This document shows, piece after piece, positions 1 through 7,371 of a stretch of 46,230 nucleotides of DNA. Position numbers and translations under genes: made by a program. The stretch is taken from positions 1 to 46,230 of the forward strand of contig JBLNDI010000019.1 of assembly GCA_050261495.1 (NCBI GenBank). Reading direction: 5' to 3'. A model generated the notes under the pieces. It saw only the letters and a program-made list of their open reading frames with translations, did no database searches and was not told where the DNA came from. Numbering within the stretch: the first letter of the stretch is position 1; the number at the start of each line of letters is the position of its first letter. Source of the stretch: JBMNKL01 sp050261495 (GTDB lineage: Bacteria; Bacillota; Clostridia; Acetivibrionales; DTU013).

Positions 1-175
1 AAAGACCAGCTAATAAAAGTCAAGAGCTTTTTAGAAAAGATATGAAGAATTTTTTGAAGTTCCTGATTTGAAAAAAGTGCATAGCAATAAGACCACCCAG
101 GAGAAGTTGACATAAAATAGCTGGTCTAAAATGAAATATTGATCTTTGAAAACTAAACATCAAGTGCAAGTACTG

Positions 176-1465
176 CTAAGCTACTGTATGCTTTGCTGCC
201 AGCATCTGAGCGTGTTCCTGAGGACTGCGTAACTGGTAAGGTTTTCTGTCCCTTAGAACAGCAAAGATGTAAATGATGATCTTACGCATAACTGCTCCCA
301 AAGCTACCTTTTTAGGTTTACTCTGGCACTTTTGCTTGTAGAATTCAAGCAATACAGGGTTGCAAGCCTTTTTATTCCGCTTAGTTCGGATATTGGCAAG
401 AGCAATTGTAAAAAGAACCCTGCGAAGTGGCCTGGAACCTCTTTTGGACATTTTATTCCGTGTGCCGGTAAACTCCCCGGATTGCATAACAGAGGGATCA
501 ATGCCAAAGTAAGCAACCAGTTTTCCCGGCTTAGAGAAAGCGGAAAAATCGCCGATCTCTGCTAGAATGGTGGCAGCAGTAAGAAGGCCAATACCTGGCA
601 GGCTCTGCAAAAGCTCAAGAGTTAATGCTAGCATGGGCATGTCCTTTGCCATATCTTCAGCAATCAATAGATGAATGGCTTTTAGGACCTTCGCCAAGTT
701 ATCTTCCAGAGTTCTGATCATGGATATGTAGACACCCAGCATGGCAATGTTCGAAGAATTATGAACGGTCAAAGGCGCAAACTCTCTGGCCTTGGAGACA
801 AGAAGCTCATACTTTGCAGTTGACCACTTAAGACTCCTGCGGGAATTTTTCTGAATAAGTGAAATCAGTTTGTTCCTATTAGCCTTAAGAATAGTAGCAG
901 GTGTAGGATATTCCTCCAGTACAGCAATAGCAGCCTTTGAGAATATATTGGAGAAGACGTCCTTGAAGTTGAGCATAAGCTGGTCAACAATGCCTGTAAG
1001 TCTGTTTTTGTAGGCAGTAAGCTCATCACTTAGCTTGTAGTACTGGCGGCAAAGACTTCGTAGGCATTCAATATCCTCATCAGGGATATTAGTAGTATTA
1101 AGCTCCTGAAATCTGTATAGCAGAGCAATTTTCCGGGCATCCACTTTATCATTTTTCACTTTCCTGATTCCAATATTTTTGATAGAATCAGTTTGGATGG
1201 GGTTTATGATGGAAACCTCCAATCCAGCTTTACAAAGTGAATGGAAAAGGATTTTGTGATAGTGCCCGGTGGATTCCATGACGACGAAAGGCCTAGAACC
1301 AAAGTCCTTTTCCGTTTTTATCAGTAATTCAACGGCTCTTTCAACGTCAGTACTGGAATCATGGCGGATTTTCATGCGGGCAATTACTTCATTGGATGGA
1401 GAAAGAATTGCCATCTCACTGAAGAATTTACCCACATCGATTCCTGCAATAGGTCTGAAATTCAT
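176..1465 (-). CDS. IS110-family transposase (DEDD recombinase)
   Basis: This gene encodes the element's recombinase, about 429 residues, usual for IS110. The N-terminal RuvC-like DEDD domain shows D10 (GIDVGK), E64 (MESTGHYH) and D106/D109 (KNDKVDARK). The C-terminal transposase_20 domain has the helix-hairpin-helix-like LPGIGLLTAATILAEIGD and the SKRGSRPLRR segment (about 340-348), which carries the catalytic Ser in this family. The start was chosen at the ATG preceding NFRPIAGID because AAGGAGG lies 8 bases upstream; a longer frame runs to 1588, but its extra 41 residues cover the non-coding end. The gene looks intact, so the element may still be active. Confidence 0.93.
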   Translation of the reverse strand: MNFRPIAGIDVGKFFSEMAILSPSNEVIARMKIRHDSSTDVERAVELLIKTEKDFGSRPFVVMESTGHYHKILFHSLCKAGLEVSIINPIQTDSIKNIGIRKVKNDKVDARKIALLYRFQELNTTNIPDEDIECLRSLCRQYYKLSDELTAYKNRLTGIVDQLMLNFKDVFSNIFSKAAIAVLEEYPTPATILKANRNKLISLIQKNSRRSLKWSTAKYELLVSKAREFAPLTVHNSSNIAMLGVYISMIRTLEDNLAKVLKAIHLLIAEDMAKDMPMLALTLELLQSLPGIGLLTAATILAEIGDFSAFSKPGKLVAYFGIDPSVMQSGEFTGTRNKMSKRGSRPLRRVLFTIALANIRTKRNKKACNPVLLEFYKQKCQSKPKKVALGAVMRKIIIYIFAVLRDRKPYQLRSPQEHAQMLAAKHTVA

Positions 1466-1499
1466 AAAAAACGCCTCCTTTACAAGATTAATGGACTTA

Positions 1500-1694
1500 G
1501 AATCCACCATTCCTTCCCATGTAAGCAAACAACCTTGCATGTGACACGAAGAACCAGCTAAAAAGCTGGCCTCAACCAGCCAAATCATGTAGACTTACCG
1601 GAATGGATAAATACTCTTTCATACGGGTAGTCGGCCCGCTAAGGTCCGTCCCAGGAGGTGAAACACACACCTTCCAAGTCCGGAAGATATTATA
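1500..1694 (-). ncRNA. Candidate IS110 bridge RNA region
   Basis: In the IS110 group the non-coding end 5' of the recombinase is known to encode a structured bridge RNA with target- and donor-binding loops. Here, on the minus strand, a TATAAT (1694-1689) is followed by a hairpin with AGGTG/CACCT arms (1656-1672) and a perfect CCAGCT-AAAA-AGCTGG hairpin (1554-1569), seen from the plus strand. No good -35 was found. RNA ends, the loops and their pairing to flanking DNA are inferred and not demonstrated. Confidence 0.5.
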
Positions 1695-1780
1695 CATGAT
1701 TGTCAAGGTTCAGGCCAGACAATAGGCTGGCATGCGGTCATAGATGGGAAACCGCAGACGGCAGGATTTGGAAGCCGCCG

Positions 1781-1798
1781 CCATCCCCTAGGGGATGG
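1781..1798. repeat. 18-bp perfect palindrome inside the IS end
   Basis: CCATCCCCTAGGGGATGG is a perfect 18-base palindrome 10 bases inside the right inverted end of the IS110 element. It could be a recombinase or RNA-structure signal at the transposon end; its role is unknown. Confidence 0.6.
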
Positions 1799-1949
1799 CA
1801 CATAGAAGTGCTTGGTGTTTAGAAAAGTAGCAAATATTACGTTATGTTAACAGGGTCGAACAGTGGCAAAAGTCACTGATGAAATAACTATATTAATTGT
1901 ACAAGCGAGGTAAAACAACGAATGGTCTGAATGCTAATGTAGGTGTAAT

Positions 1950-2222
1950 ATGAATATAGATAATCTTAGTGGAAAAGAAACATCCTTCAAAATAACCTTA
2001 ATATTTGCTTTGCTGGCTTTCCTATTGTCTTTGTATATAGCACTTTCAGCTCTTACGCCTCCGCAGGCAAAACCTGATGATGCACCCGTTACAGAGTTCT
2101 CAGCTCACAGAGCATATCAACATCTTCAGGTCATTGCAAAAAATGTACATCATACAGGGTCAGATAAGACTGGGAATGATGAGAGAATGTCGGTTTTTTA
2201 TCCGGCGTTTTCTTTTTTATAG
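1950..2222 (+). pseudogene. Truncated M28-type metallopeptidase, N-terminal fragment
   Basis: The 90-residue frame begins after AGGTG and has one membrane helix (about 15-37). The next segment, FSAHRAYQHLQVIAKNVHHTGS, resembles the start of the catalytic domain in membrane-anchored M28 aminopeptidases (pattern FSAxRAxxHLxxIAxxPHxxGS). After about residue 77 the similarity stops and the frame ends in unrelated sequence, so all zinc ligands are missing. It is most likely the left stump of a gene lost by deletion or rearrangement next to the insertion sequence. The family call rests on one short segment. Confidence 0.6.
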
Positions 2223-2407
2223 ACATAATTAGTATTATCAGTGACAAATATTCTGTAAGCAGAAAAGCAGTAAAATGTTTTCAGTAATCCATCTGCTTTT
2301 AGTCCACCTCCAATCAAATTTTACACATAGATGTTAACTACATAGAAAACAGAGTCCCCAAGGAAGGCATTTAGATTGATTAGATGAAAGGATATATATT
2401 TTGATAT

Positions 2408-2446
2408 TTTACAAGAATTTAACCTAAACCTGTATTTACCTTTAAC
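2408..2446 (+). promoter_or_regulatory. PHO box (PhoP binding site) upstream of pstS
   Basis: Four hexamers lie on an exact 11-base period: TTTACA (2408), TTAACC (2419), CTGTAT (2430, weak) and TTTAAC (2441). This matches the Gram-positive PhoP layout of TT(A/T/C)ACA-like direct repeats separated by 5 bases. A TAATAT at 2456-2461 could be the -10. The cognate regulator is probably the PhoP homologue at the end of this gene cluster. Confidence 0.65.
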
Positions 2447-2513
2447 TTCTTCGTTGTAATATTCATATTGTCAAAGAACAATAGAAAGGAAAAGAAAAGG
2501 AGAGAAAAACAGA

Positions 2514-3368
2514 ATGAAAAAGAATTTAGGACTTATTTCAACTATAATCATGCTGACAATCTTCTTCACAGGTTGTGCAGGCGGGGGCAGCAATGACATT
2601 GTGGTTGTTTCCCGGGAAGATGGATCGGGTACCAGAGGAGCATTTATTGAACTATTTGGAATTGAAGAGAAGGATGCAAATGGAAACAAGATAGATCATA
2701 CAACAGACGAGGCAACTGTTGTAAACAGTACTTCCATAGTAATGACCACGGTAGCTGGAAATAAGAACTCCATTGGGTATATCTCACTGGGTTCCTTGAA
2801 TGATACAGTCAAAGCAGTTAAGATTGATGGAACGGAGCCCACCGTTGAAAATATAAAAAACAATTCTTACAAGGTTTTCAGACCTTTCAATATTGCAACC
2901 AAGGAAGACCTCAGCGAACTGGCTCAGGATTTTATCAGGTTTATTCTTAGCAGCGACGGACAAAAGGTAGTGGAAGACAATGGCTATATTGCTTCTTCAG
3001 AAGAAGGGCCTTACAGTGGCACGAAGCCTTCCGGCAAAATAGTAGTTGCAGGATCCTCGTCTGTTGCTCCGGTCATGGAGAAGCTGAAAGAGGCTTATTT
3101 GAAGCTGAATACCAATGCAGAGATTGAGATTCAGATAAGTGATTCTACAACAGGCATGAATTCAGTAATGGAAGGAACTTGTGATATCGGTATGGCATCC
3201 AGAGAGTTGACGGAGGGCGAATTGAAAAGCTTGAAATCAACAGTTATAGCTATGGATGGGCTTGCAGTCATCGTAAACAAGGAAAATACAATAAGCAACA
3301 TTACAAGTGACCAGATTAAGGCTATTTTCAAAGGGGAAATTACCTCCTGGAATGATGTTGCTGAGTAA
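2514..3368 (+). CDS. pstS: Phosphate ABC transporter substrate-binding lipoprotein PstS (permuted form)
   Basis: This is the phosphate-binding lipoprotein delivering Pi to PstCA. A signal peptide ends at a lipobox with Cys21 (FFTGC). The order of the halves is unusual: residues 28-160 (VVSREDGSGTRGAF, then STSIVMTTVAGNKNSIGYISLGSL, then FILSSDGQKVVEDNGYI) match what is normally the C-terminal part of PstS. Residues 173-284 (SGKIVVAGSSSVAPVMEKL to FKGEITSWNDVAE) match the normal N-terminal part. The ligand motifs SSSVAP, ASRE and GSGTR are all present, so the protein is complete but circularly permuted. I recall similar proteins in other Clostridia. RBS: AAAAGGAGAG. It is the first gene of the pst operon. 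Confidence 0.9.
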   Translation: MKKNLGLISTIIMLTIFFTGCAGGGSNDIVVVSREDGSGTRGAFIELFGIEEKDANGNKIDHTTDEATVVNSTSIVMTTVAGNKNSIGYISLGSLNDTVKAVKIDGTEPTVENIKNNSYKVFRPFNIATKEDLSELAQDFIRFILSSDGQKVVEDNGYIASSEEGPYSGTKPSGKIVVAGSSSVAPVMEKLKEAYLKLNTNAEIEIQISDSTTGMNSVMEGTCDIGMASRELTEGELKSLKSTVIAMDGLAVIVNKENTISNITSDQIKAIFKGEITSWNDVAE

Positions 3369-3438
3369 GCCAAAATAACCCGGTAGAGCATTTTGCCAAA
3401 TCAGGTGCGTATACTGGCTTTTAAGGGGTTAAGTATCT

Positions 3439-4293
3439 ATGACAAAATATAAAGAAAGCATAATGAAAGCAATATTTTTTGCAGCAGCCTGCACATCCAT
3501 TCTAGCTGTTGCACTTATTTGTTTATTTCTGTTTATAAACGGTGTCCCTGCTATGGCGAAAATCGGAATATTTGATTTTCTGCTGGGTACAACCTGGAAA
3601 CCTAATAATACGCCTCCTTCTTTTGGAATTTTACCCATGATTTTTGGAAGCATTTATGTAACAGCCGGTGCTGTAGTTATTGGAGTACCCATAGGGATAT
3701 TAACAGCTGTATTCATGGCCAGGTACTGTCCCAAAAAGCTGTACCGCATCTTAAAACCTGCCATAAACCTGCTTGCAGGGATTCCATCCATCGTATACGG
3801 ATTTTTCGGGCTTGTAGTAATTGTGCCTTTTATCCGTGATACCTTCGGCGGCACCGGAAGCAGCATGCTGACGGCATCCATTCTCCTGGGCATCATGATT
3901 TTGCCTACGATTGCAGGTGTAAGCGAATCAGCAATCAGAGCAGTCCCTCAAAGCTATTATGAAGGCGGGCTGGCACTTGGGGCGAGCCATGAAAGGAGCA
4001 TCTTCTTTATAATGCTTCCGGCTGCAAAATCAGGCATCATGGCTGCTGTAGTCCTGGGCATAGGCAGAGCAATCGGAGAGACCATGGCAGTCATCATTGT
4101 TGCGGGAAACCAGGCAAGAATGCCTGCCGGATTGTTGAAAGGTGTCAGGACACTTACAGCCAACATAATCATTGAAATGGGCTATGCTGCGGAACTGCAC
4201 AGGGAGGCTCTGATTGCGACAGCTGTTGTGCTGTTTGTATTCATTCTTATTATAAATTTATTATTGTCACTGCTTAAAAGGAGGACTGGCTGA
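3439..4293 (+). CDS. pstC: Phosphate ABC transporter permease PstC
   Basis: Inner-membrane subunit of the high-affinity phosphate importer, 284 residues with about six hydrophobic segments. Family marks include LLAGIPSIVYGFFGL (about residues 112-126) and the EAA-type cytoplasmic loop PQSYYEGGLALGASHERSIFFIMLP followed by GIGRAIGETMAV, which contacts PstB. It lies 70 bases after pstS, preceded by AAGGGGT. The stop codon shares one base with the pstA start (TGATG), which suggests translational coupling. Confidence 0.95.
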   Translation: MTKYKESIMKAIFFAAACTSILAVALICLFLFINGVPAMAKIGIFDFLLGTTWKPNNTPPSFGILPMIFGSIYVTAGAVVIGVPIGILTAVFMARYCPKKLYRILKPAINLLAGIPSIVYGFFGLVVIVPFIRDTFGGTGSSMLTASILLGIMILPTIAGVSESAIRAVPQSYYEGGLALGASHERSIFFIMLPAAKSGIMAAVVLGIGRAIGETMAVIIVAGNQARMPAGLLKGVRTLTANIIIEMGYAAELHREALIATAVVLFVFILIINLLLSLLKRRTG

Positions 4294-5168
4294 TGGAATA
4301 TATCAACAAACGATCATTCGGGCAAAAGCTCAAGGCCTATAAACGCAGCCCCCTGTCGCTGGCCTTGTTCCTCCTGGTGATAGTATCAACAATTCTTACT
4401 ATAGGTAATTTGCTTTTTTTGATTGGGTATATCATGATGAGAGGGATACCTAATATCAAGCCAGAGCTGTTCCAGTGGGAATATAATACATTGAATGTGT
4501 CACTAATGCCGGCTTTGATAAATACTGTTATCATGACGTTAATCTCGATTCTGATTGCAGCGCCTATAGGAATTTTTTCTGCCATCTATCTGGTTGAGTA
4601 TGCGAAAAGAGGCAACAGGCTGGTTGGCATAATCAGAATTACTGCCGAGACACTGTCAGGGATTCCGTCAATCGTTTACGGTTTGTTTGGACTGCTGTTC
4701 TTTGTAACCGCCCTTGGATGGGGAATGTCTCTCCTGGCAGGTGCATTCACACTATCAATCATGATTTTGCCGCTTGTCATCCGTACCTCCGAGGAAGCAT
4801 TAAAAGCAGTTCCAGATTCGTATCGGGAAGGCAGTTTTGGGCTAGGGGCAGGCAAGCTTAGGACCGTGTTCAAAATCGTTCTGCCCTCTGCAATGCCTGG
4901 TATTTTGTCCGGTGTTATCCTGGGCATCGGAAGGATTGTCGGAGAGAGCGCGGCACTGATCTATACAGCCGGAACCGTAGCTGAAATACCAAAGGGTAGG
5001 GACTTTCTGTTTGATTCTACCCGCACACTATCGGTTCACATGTACGCTCTTACCAGCGAAGGGTTGTATATAAACCAGTCTTATGCAACTGCCGTAATAC
5101 TGTTTATAATCGTTGTATTGATCAACTGGCTCTCAGGGTTTATAGCAAAAAAACTGTCAAAAGCCTAA
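4293..5168 (+). CDS. pstA: Phosphate ABC transporter permease PstA
   Basis: Second permease of the Pst importer, 291 residues with about six membrane helices. LSGIPSIVYGLFGLLFF, the EAA loop PDSYREGSFGLGAGKLRTVFKIVLPSA and GIGRIVGESAALIYTAG are typical of PstA. It forms the heterodimeric channel with PstC and is opened by PstB ATP hydrolysis. It starts within the pstC stop codon. A 129-base gap containing degenerate repeats separates it from pstB. Confidence 0.95.
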   Translation: MEYINKRSFGQKLKAYKRSPLSLALFLLVIVSTILTIGNLLFLIGYIMMRGIPNIKPELFQWEYNTLNVSLMPALINTVIMTLISILIAAPIGIFSAIYLVEYAKRGNRLVGIIRITAETLSGIPSIVYGLFGLLFFVTALGWGMSLLAGAFTLSIMILPLVIRTSEEALKAVPDSYREGSFGLGAGKLRTVFKIVLPSAMPGILSGVILGIGRIVGESAALIYTAGTVAEIPKGRDFLFDSTRTLSVHMYALTSEGLYINQSYATAVILFIIVVLINWLSGFIAKKLSKA

Positions 5169-5265
5169 GGAGCCAGGTACTAGATATTAGGAGATAGGTG
5201 TTAGGCACTAGGCAATACTTGAAACTAATTTATTAGATACCAGGTGCTGGATACTAGGCTCTAGT
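5168..5265. repeat. Degenerate GGTACTAGG-type repeats between pstA and pstB
   Basis: Variants of the core GGTRYTAGRYAYTAGG occur about four times (AGGTACTAGATATTAGG, AGGTGTTAGGCACTAGG, AGGTGCTGGATACTAGG, CTCTAG). The stretch is low-complexity, non-coding and lies inside the operon. Its function is unknown; it may be slippage-generated or lower pstB expression relative to the permeases. Confidence 0.55.
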
Positions 5266-5297
5266 TGACGGAAGATATGGAATAGAAAGGATAGGAT

Positions 5298-6047
5298 ATG
5301 GACAAAATTCGTATAGAAAATCTGGATTTATATTATGGCGATTTTCAGGCATTGAAGAAGATCAATCTGAATATCAAAAAAAACGAAATTACAGCCTTCA
5401 TCGGGCCGTCAGGCTGCGGAAAATCTACCCTTCTGAAAAGTCTGAACCGAATGAATGACCTTGTTGAAGGCTGCCGGATAACCGGCGAAGTCTTGCTGGA
5501 CGGTGAAAACATTTACGGTGATATGGATATAAACCTGCTTCGGAAACGGGTGGGAATGGTTTTTCAAAAGCCTAATCCCTTTCCTATGAGTGTTTATGAC
5601 AATGTGGCATTTGGGCCTCGTACCCACGGCATCCGATCAAAGATCAAGCTGGATGATGTGGTTGAGAGATCCCTGCGGCAAGCTGCAATATGGGATGAAT
5701 TGAAGGATCGCCTGAAAAAGAGTGCTTTGGAGCTCTCCGGCGGCCAGCAGCAGAGGCTTTGCATTGCAAGAGCGTTGGCTGTCCAGCCTGAAGTCCTGTT
5801 GATGGATGAACCGACATCAGCCCTTGATCCAATCTCAACATCCAAAATCGAAGACCTTGCTGTTGAATTGAAAGAAGACTATACTATTATTATAGTTACC
5901 CATAATATGCAGCAAGCTGTACGTATTGCAGATTCAACCGCCTTTTTCCTGCACGGCGAAGTCATAGAATATGCAAGAGCAGAGGAGCTGTTCTCCATGC
6001 CAAAGGATAAACGTACTGAGGATTATATAACCGGGAGGTTTGGGTAA
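5298..6047 (+). CDS. pstB: Phosphate ABC transporter ATPase PstB
   Basis: ATP-hydrolysing subunit of the phosphate importer, 249 residues, full length. Visible motifs are Walker A GPSGCGKST (about 36-44), the Q-loop in GMVFQKPNPFPMSVYDNV (PstB-specific), signature LSGGQQQRLCIARAL, Walker B VLLMDEPTSALDP and the switch His in IIIVTHNMQQA. RBS: AAAGGATAGG. Its TAA overlaps the phoU ATG by one base (TAATG), so the two are probably coupled. Confidence 0.97.
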   Translation: MDKIRIENLDLYYGDFQALKKINLNIKKNEITAFIGPSGCGKSTLLKSLNRMNDLVEGCRITGEVLLDGENIYGDMDINLLRKRVGMVFQKPNPFPMSVYDNVAFGPRTHGIRSKIKLDDVVERSLRQAAIWDELKDRLKKSALELSGGQQQRLCIARALAVQPEVLLMDEPTSALDPISTSKIEDLAVELKEDYTIIIVTHNMQQAVRIADSTAFFLHGEVIEYARAEELFSMPKDKRTEDYITGRFG

Positions 6048-6694
6048 TGAGGAATAAATTCGATGAGCAGCTGGAGCTTTTAAAAAAACAGATGATACAG
6101 ATGGGCGCCTTGTGTGAAGGAGCCATAGCAAATGCGACAAAAGCGCTGATAGACGGAGATATAGAACTTGCCAAAAAGGCAATTGCGGCAGATCAGGAAA
6201 TAGACCAGAAAGAAAGGGAGATTGAAAGCCTATGCCTCAAGTTGCTTCTCCAGCAGCAGCCTGTTGCCAGAGATTTGCGCCAGATTTCATCTGCCCTAAA
6301 GATGATTACAGATATGGAGCGAATCGGGGACCAGGCTGCAGATATATCGGAAATAACCATGCTTGCCAATATAAAGGCTGCAGATGACACAAATCACATT
6401 GTAGACATGGCAAAGGCTACGATAAAAATGGTTACGGACAGTATCGACGCTTATGTTCGACAGGATCTGGGGCTTGCCAAGGCTGTAATAGATTACGATG
6501 ATGTAGTTGATAATCTGTTTAATGATGTGAAGGCTGATATGATCAGGCTGATTAATGAAGATACCAATAACGGTGAATTTGCTATTGACCTGATGATGAT
6601 TGCCAAATATTTTGAGCGGATAGGCGATCATGCTACAAATATTGCCGAATGGGTTGTATTTTCCATTACCGGCAAGCATAATAGCGAGGTTTAA
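6047..6694 (+). CDS. phoU: Phosphate signalling protein PhoU
   Basis: Two tandem three-helix PhoU repeats in 215 residues, the usual length. Each repeat carries the metal-binding type motif: MITDMERIGDQAADI in the first half and MIAKYFERIGDHATNIAEW in the second. PhoU links the Pst transporter to the PhoR kinase and dampens Pho signalling when phosphate is plentiful. Here it is placed directly between pstB (1-base overlap) and the phoP/phoR pair, so transporter, adapter and sensor form one transcription unit. Confidence 0.95.
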   Translation: MRNKFDEQLELLKKQMIQMGALCEGAIANATKALIDGDIELAKKAIAADQEIDQKEREIESLCLKLLLQQQPVARDLRQISSALKMITDMERIGDQAADISEITMLANIKAADDTNHIVDMAKATIKMVTDSIDAYVRQDLGLAKAVIDYDDVVDNLFNDVKADMIRLINEDTNNGEFAIDLMMIAKYFERIGDHATNIAEWVVFSITGKHNSEV

Positions 6695-6696
6695 AA

Positions 6697-7371
6697 ATGA
6701 TCTATTGCGTAGAGGACGACAGAAGCATACGGGAGCTTATCATATATGCGCTTAAATCCAACGGATATGAGGCTATTGGGTTCAGCGAAGGAAGACCTTT
6801 TTTAAAAGCGTTGGAAAGCAGGCTTCCTGCTTTAATATTGCTTGATATCATGCTTCCAGGCGAAGACGGTATTGAAATATTGAAAAAACTAAAGGCATCA
6901 CCGAAAACACGGCACATTCCGATAATAATGCTTACTGCAAAGAGCGCAGAATATGACAAGGTTCTTGGGCTGGACAACGGAGCAGATGATTATATAACCA
7001 AGCCTTTTGGTATTATGGAGTTCCTGTCCCGTGTCAAAGCTGTTCTCAGAAGGTCGGGCCATGTAAGCAATTCATCCGAATTATCCACCGGTCGGCTGAC
7101 AATGTATATTGACAGGCATGTTGTGCTGGCTGATGGAAAGGAGGTTGCTCTTACATTCAAGGAATTTGAGCTTCTGAAATATTTAATGGAAAATGCCGGT
7201 ATTGTATTGACAAGGGATAAGCTCCTTGAAGAAGTATGGGGATATGAATATGAAGGCGAAACCCGTACTGTGGATGTACACATACGCACCCTGCGTCAAA
7301 AGCTCGGAGAAGCAGGATCAGTTATTGAAACGGTGAGGGGGGTCGGCTACAAAATCGGAGGAAATACATGA
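6697..7371 (+). CDS. phoP: PhoP/PhoB-type response regulator
   Basis: OmpR-family regulator of 224 residues. The receiver domain has acidic residues E6/D7/D8, phosphoacceptor D50 (LILLDIMLPGEDG), T79 (MLTAKS) and K102 (YITKPFG). A C-terminal winged helix spans about 125-222 (LTFKEFELLKYLM, RTVDVHIRTLRQKLGE). It starts 2 bases after phoU and overlaps phoR by 4 bases (ATGA). By position it should bind the PHO box upstream of pstS and so control its own operon. Confidence 0.92.
   Translation: MIYCVEDDRSIRELIIYALKSNGYEAIGFSEGRPFLKALESRLPALILLDIMLPGEDGIEILKKLKASPKTRHIPIIMLTAKSAEYDKVLGLDNGADDYITKPFGIMEFLSRVKAVLRRSGHVSNSSELSTGRLTMYIDRHVVLADGKEVALTFKEFELLKYLMENAGIVLTRDKLLEEVWGYEYEGETRTVDVHIRTLRQKLGEAGSVIETVRGVGYKIGGNT

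Larger units (their letters stand above)
141..1831 (-). mobile_element. IS110-family insertion sequence
   Basis: The element holds one transposase gene plus about 340 bases of non-coding DNA upstream of it. Imperfect inverted ends are visible: CTAAACATCAAGTGC at 153-167 and, on the other strand, CTAAACACCAAGCAC at 1808-1822 (12 of 15 identical). A 7-base AAATATT occurs outside both ends (134-140 and 1832-1838), but IS110 elements usually make no target duplication and the sequence is AT-rich, so this may be chance. The boundaries given are approximate. The long non-coding stretch lies 5' of the transposase, as in the IS110 group rather than the IS1111 group. Confidence 0.75.

Noticed and set aside
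332..1544. Plus-strand frames inside the IS110 transposase gene
   Set aside because: They are antisense shadows of a gene with complete DEDD motifs.
134..1838. AAATATT on both sides of the IS as a target-site duplication
   Set aside because: IS110 elements normally produce none, the word is AT-rich and short, and the exact element ends are uncertain.
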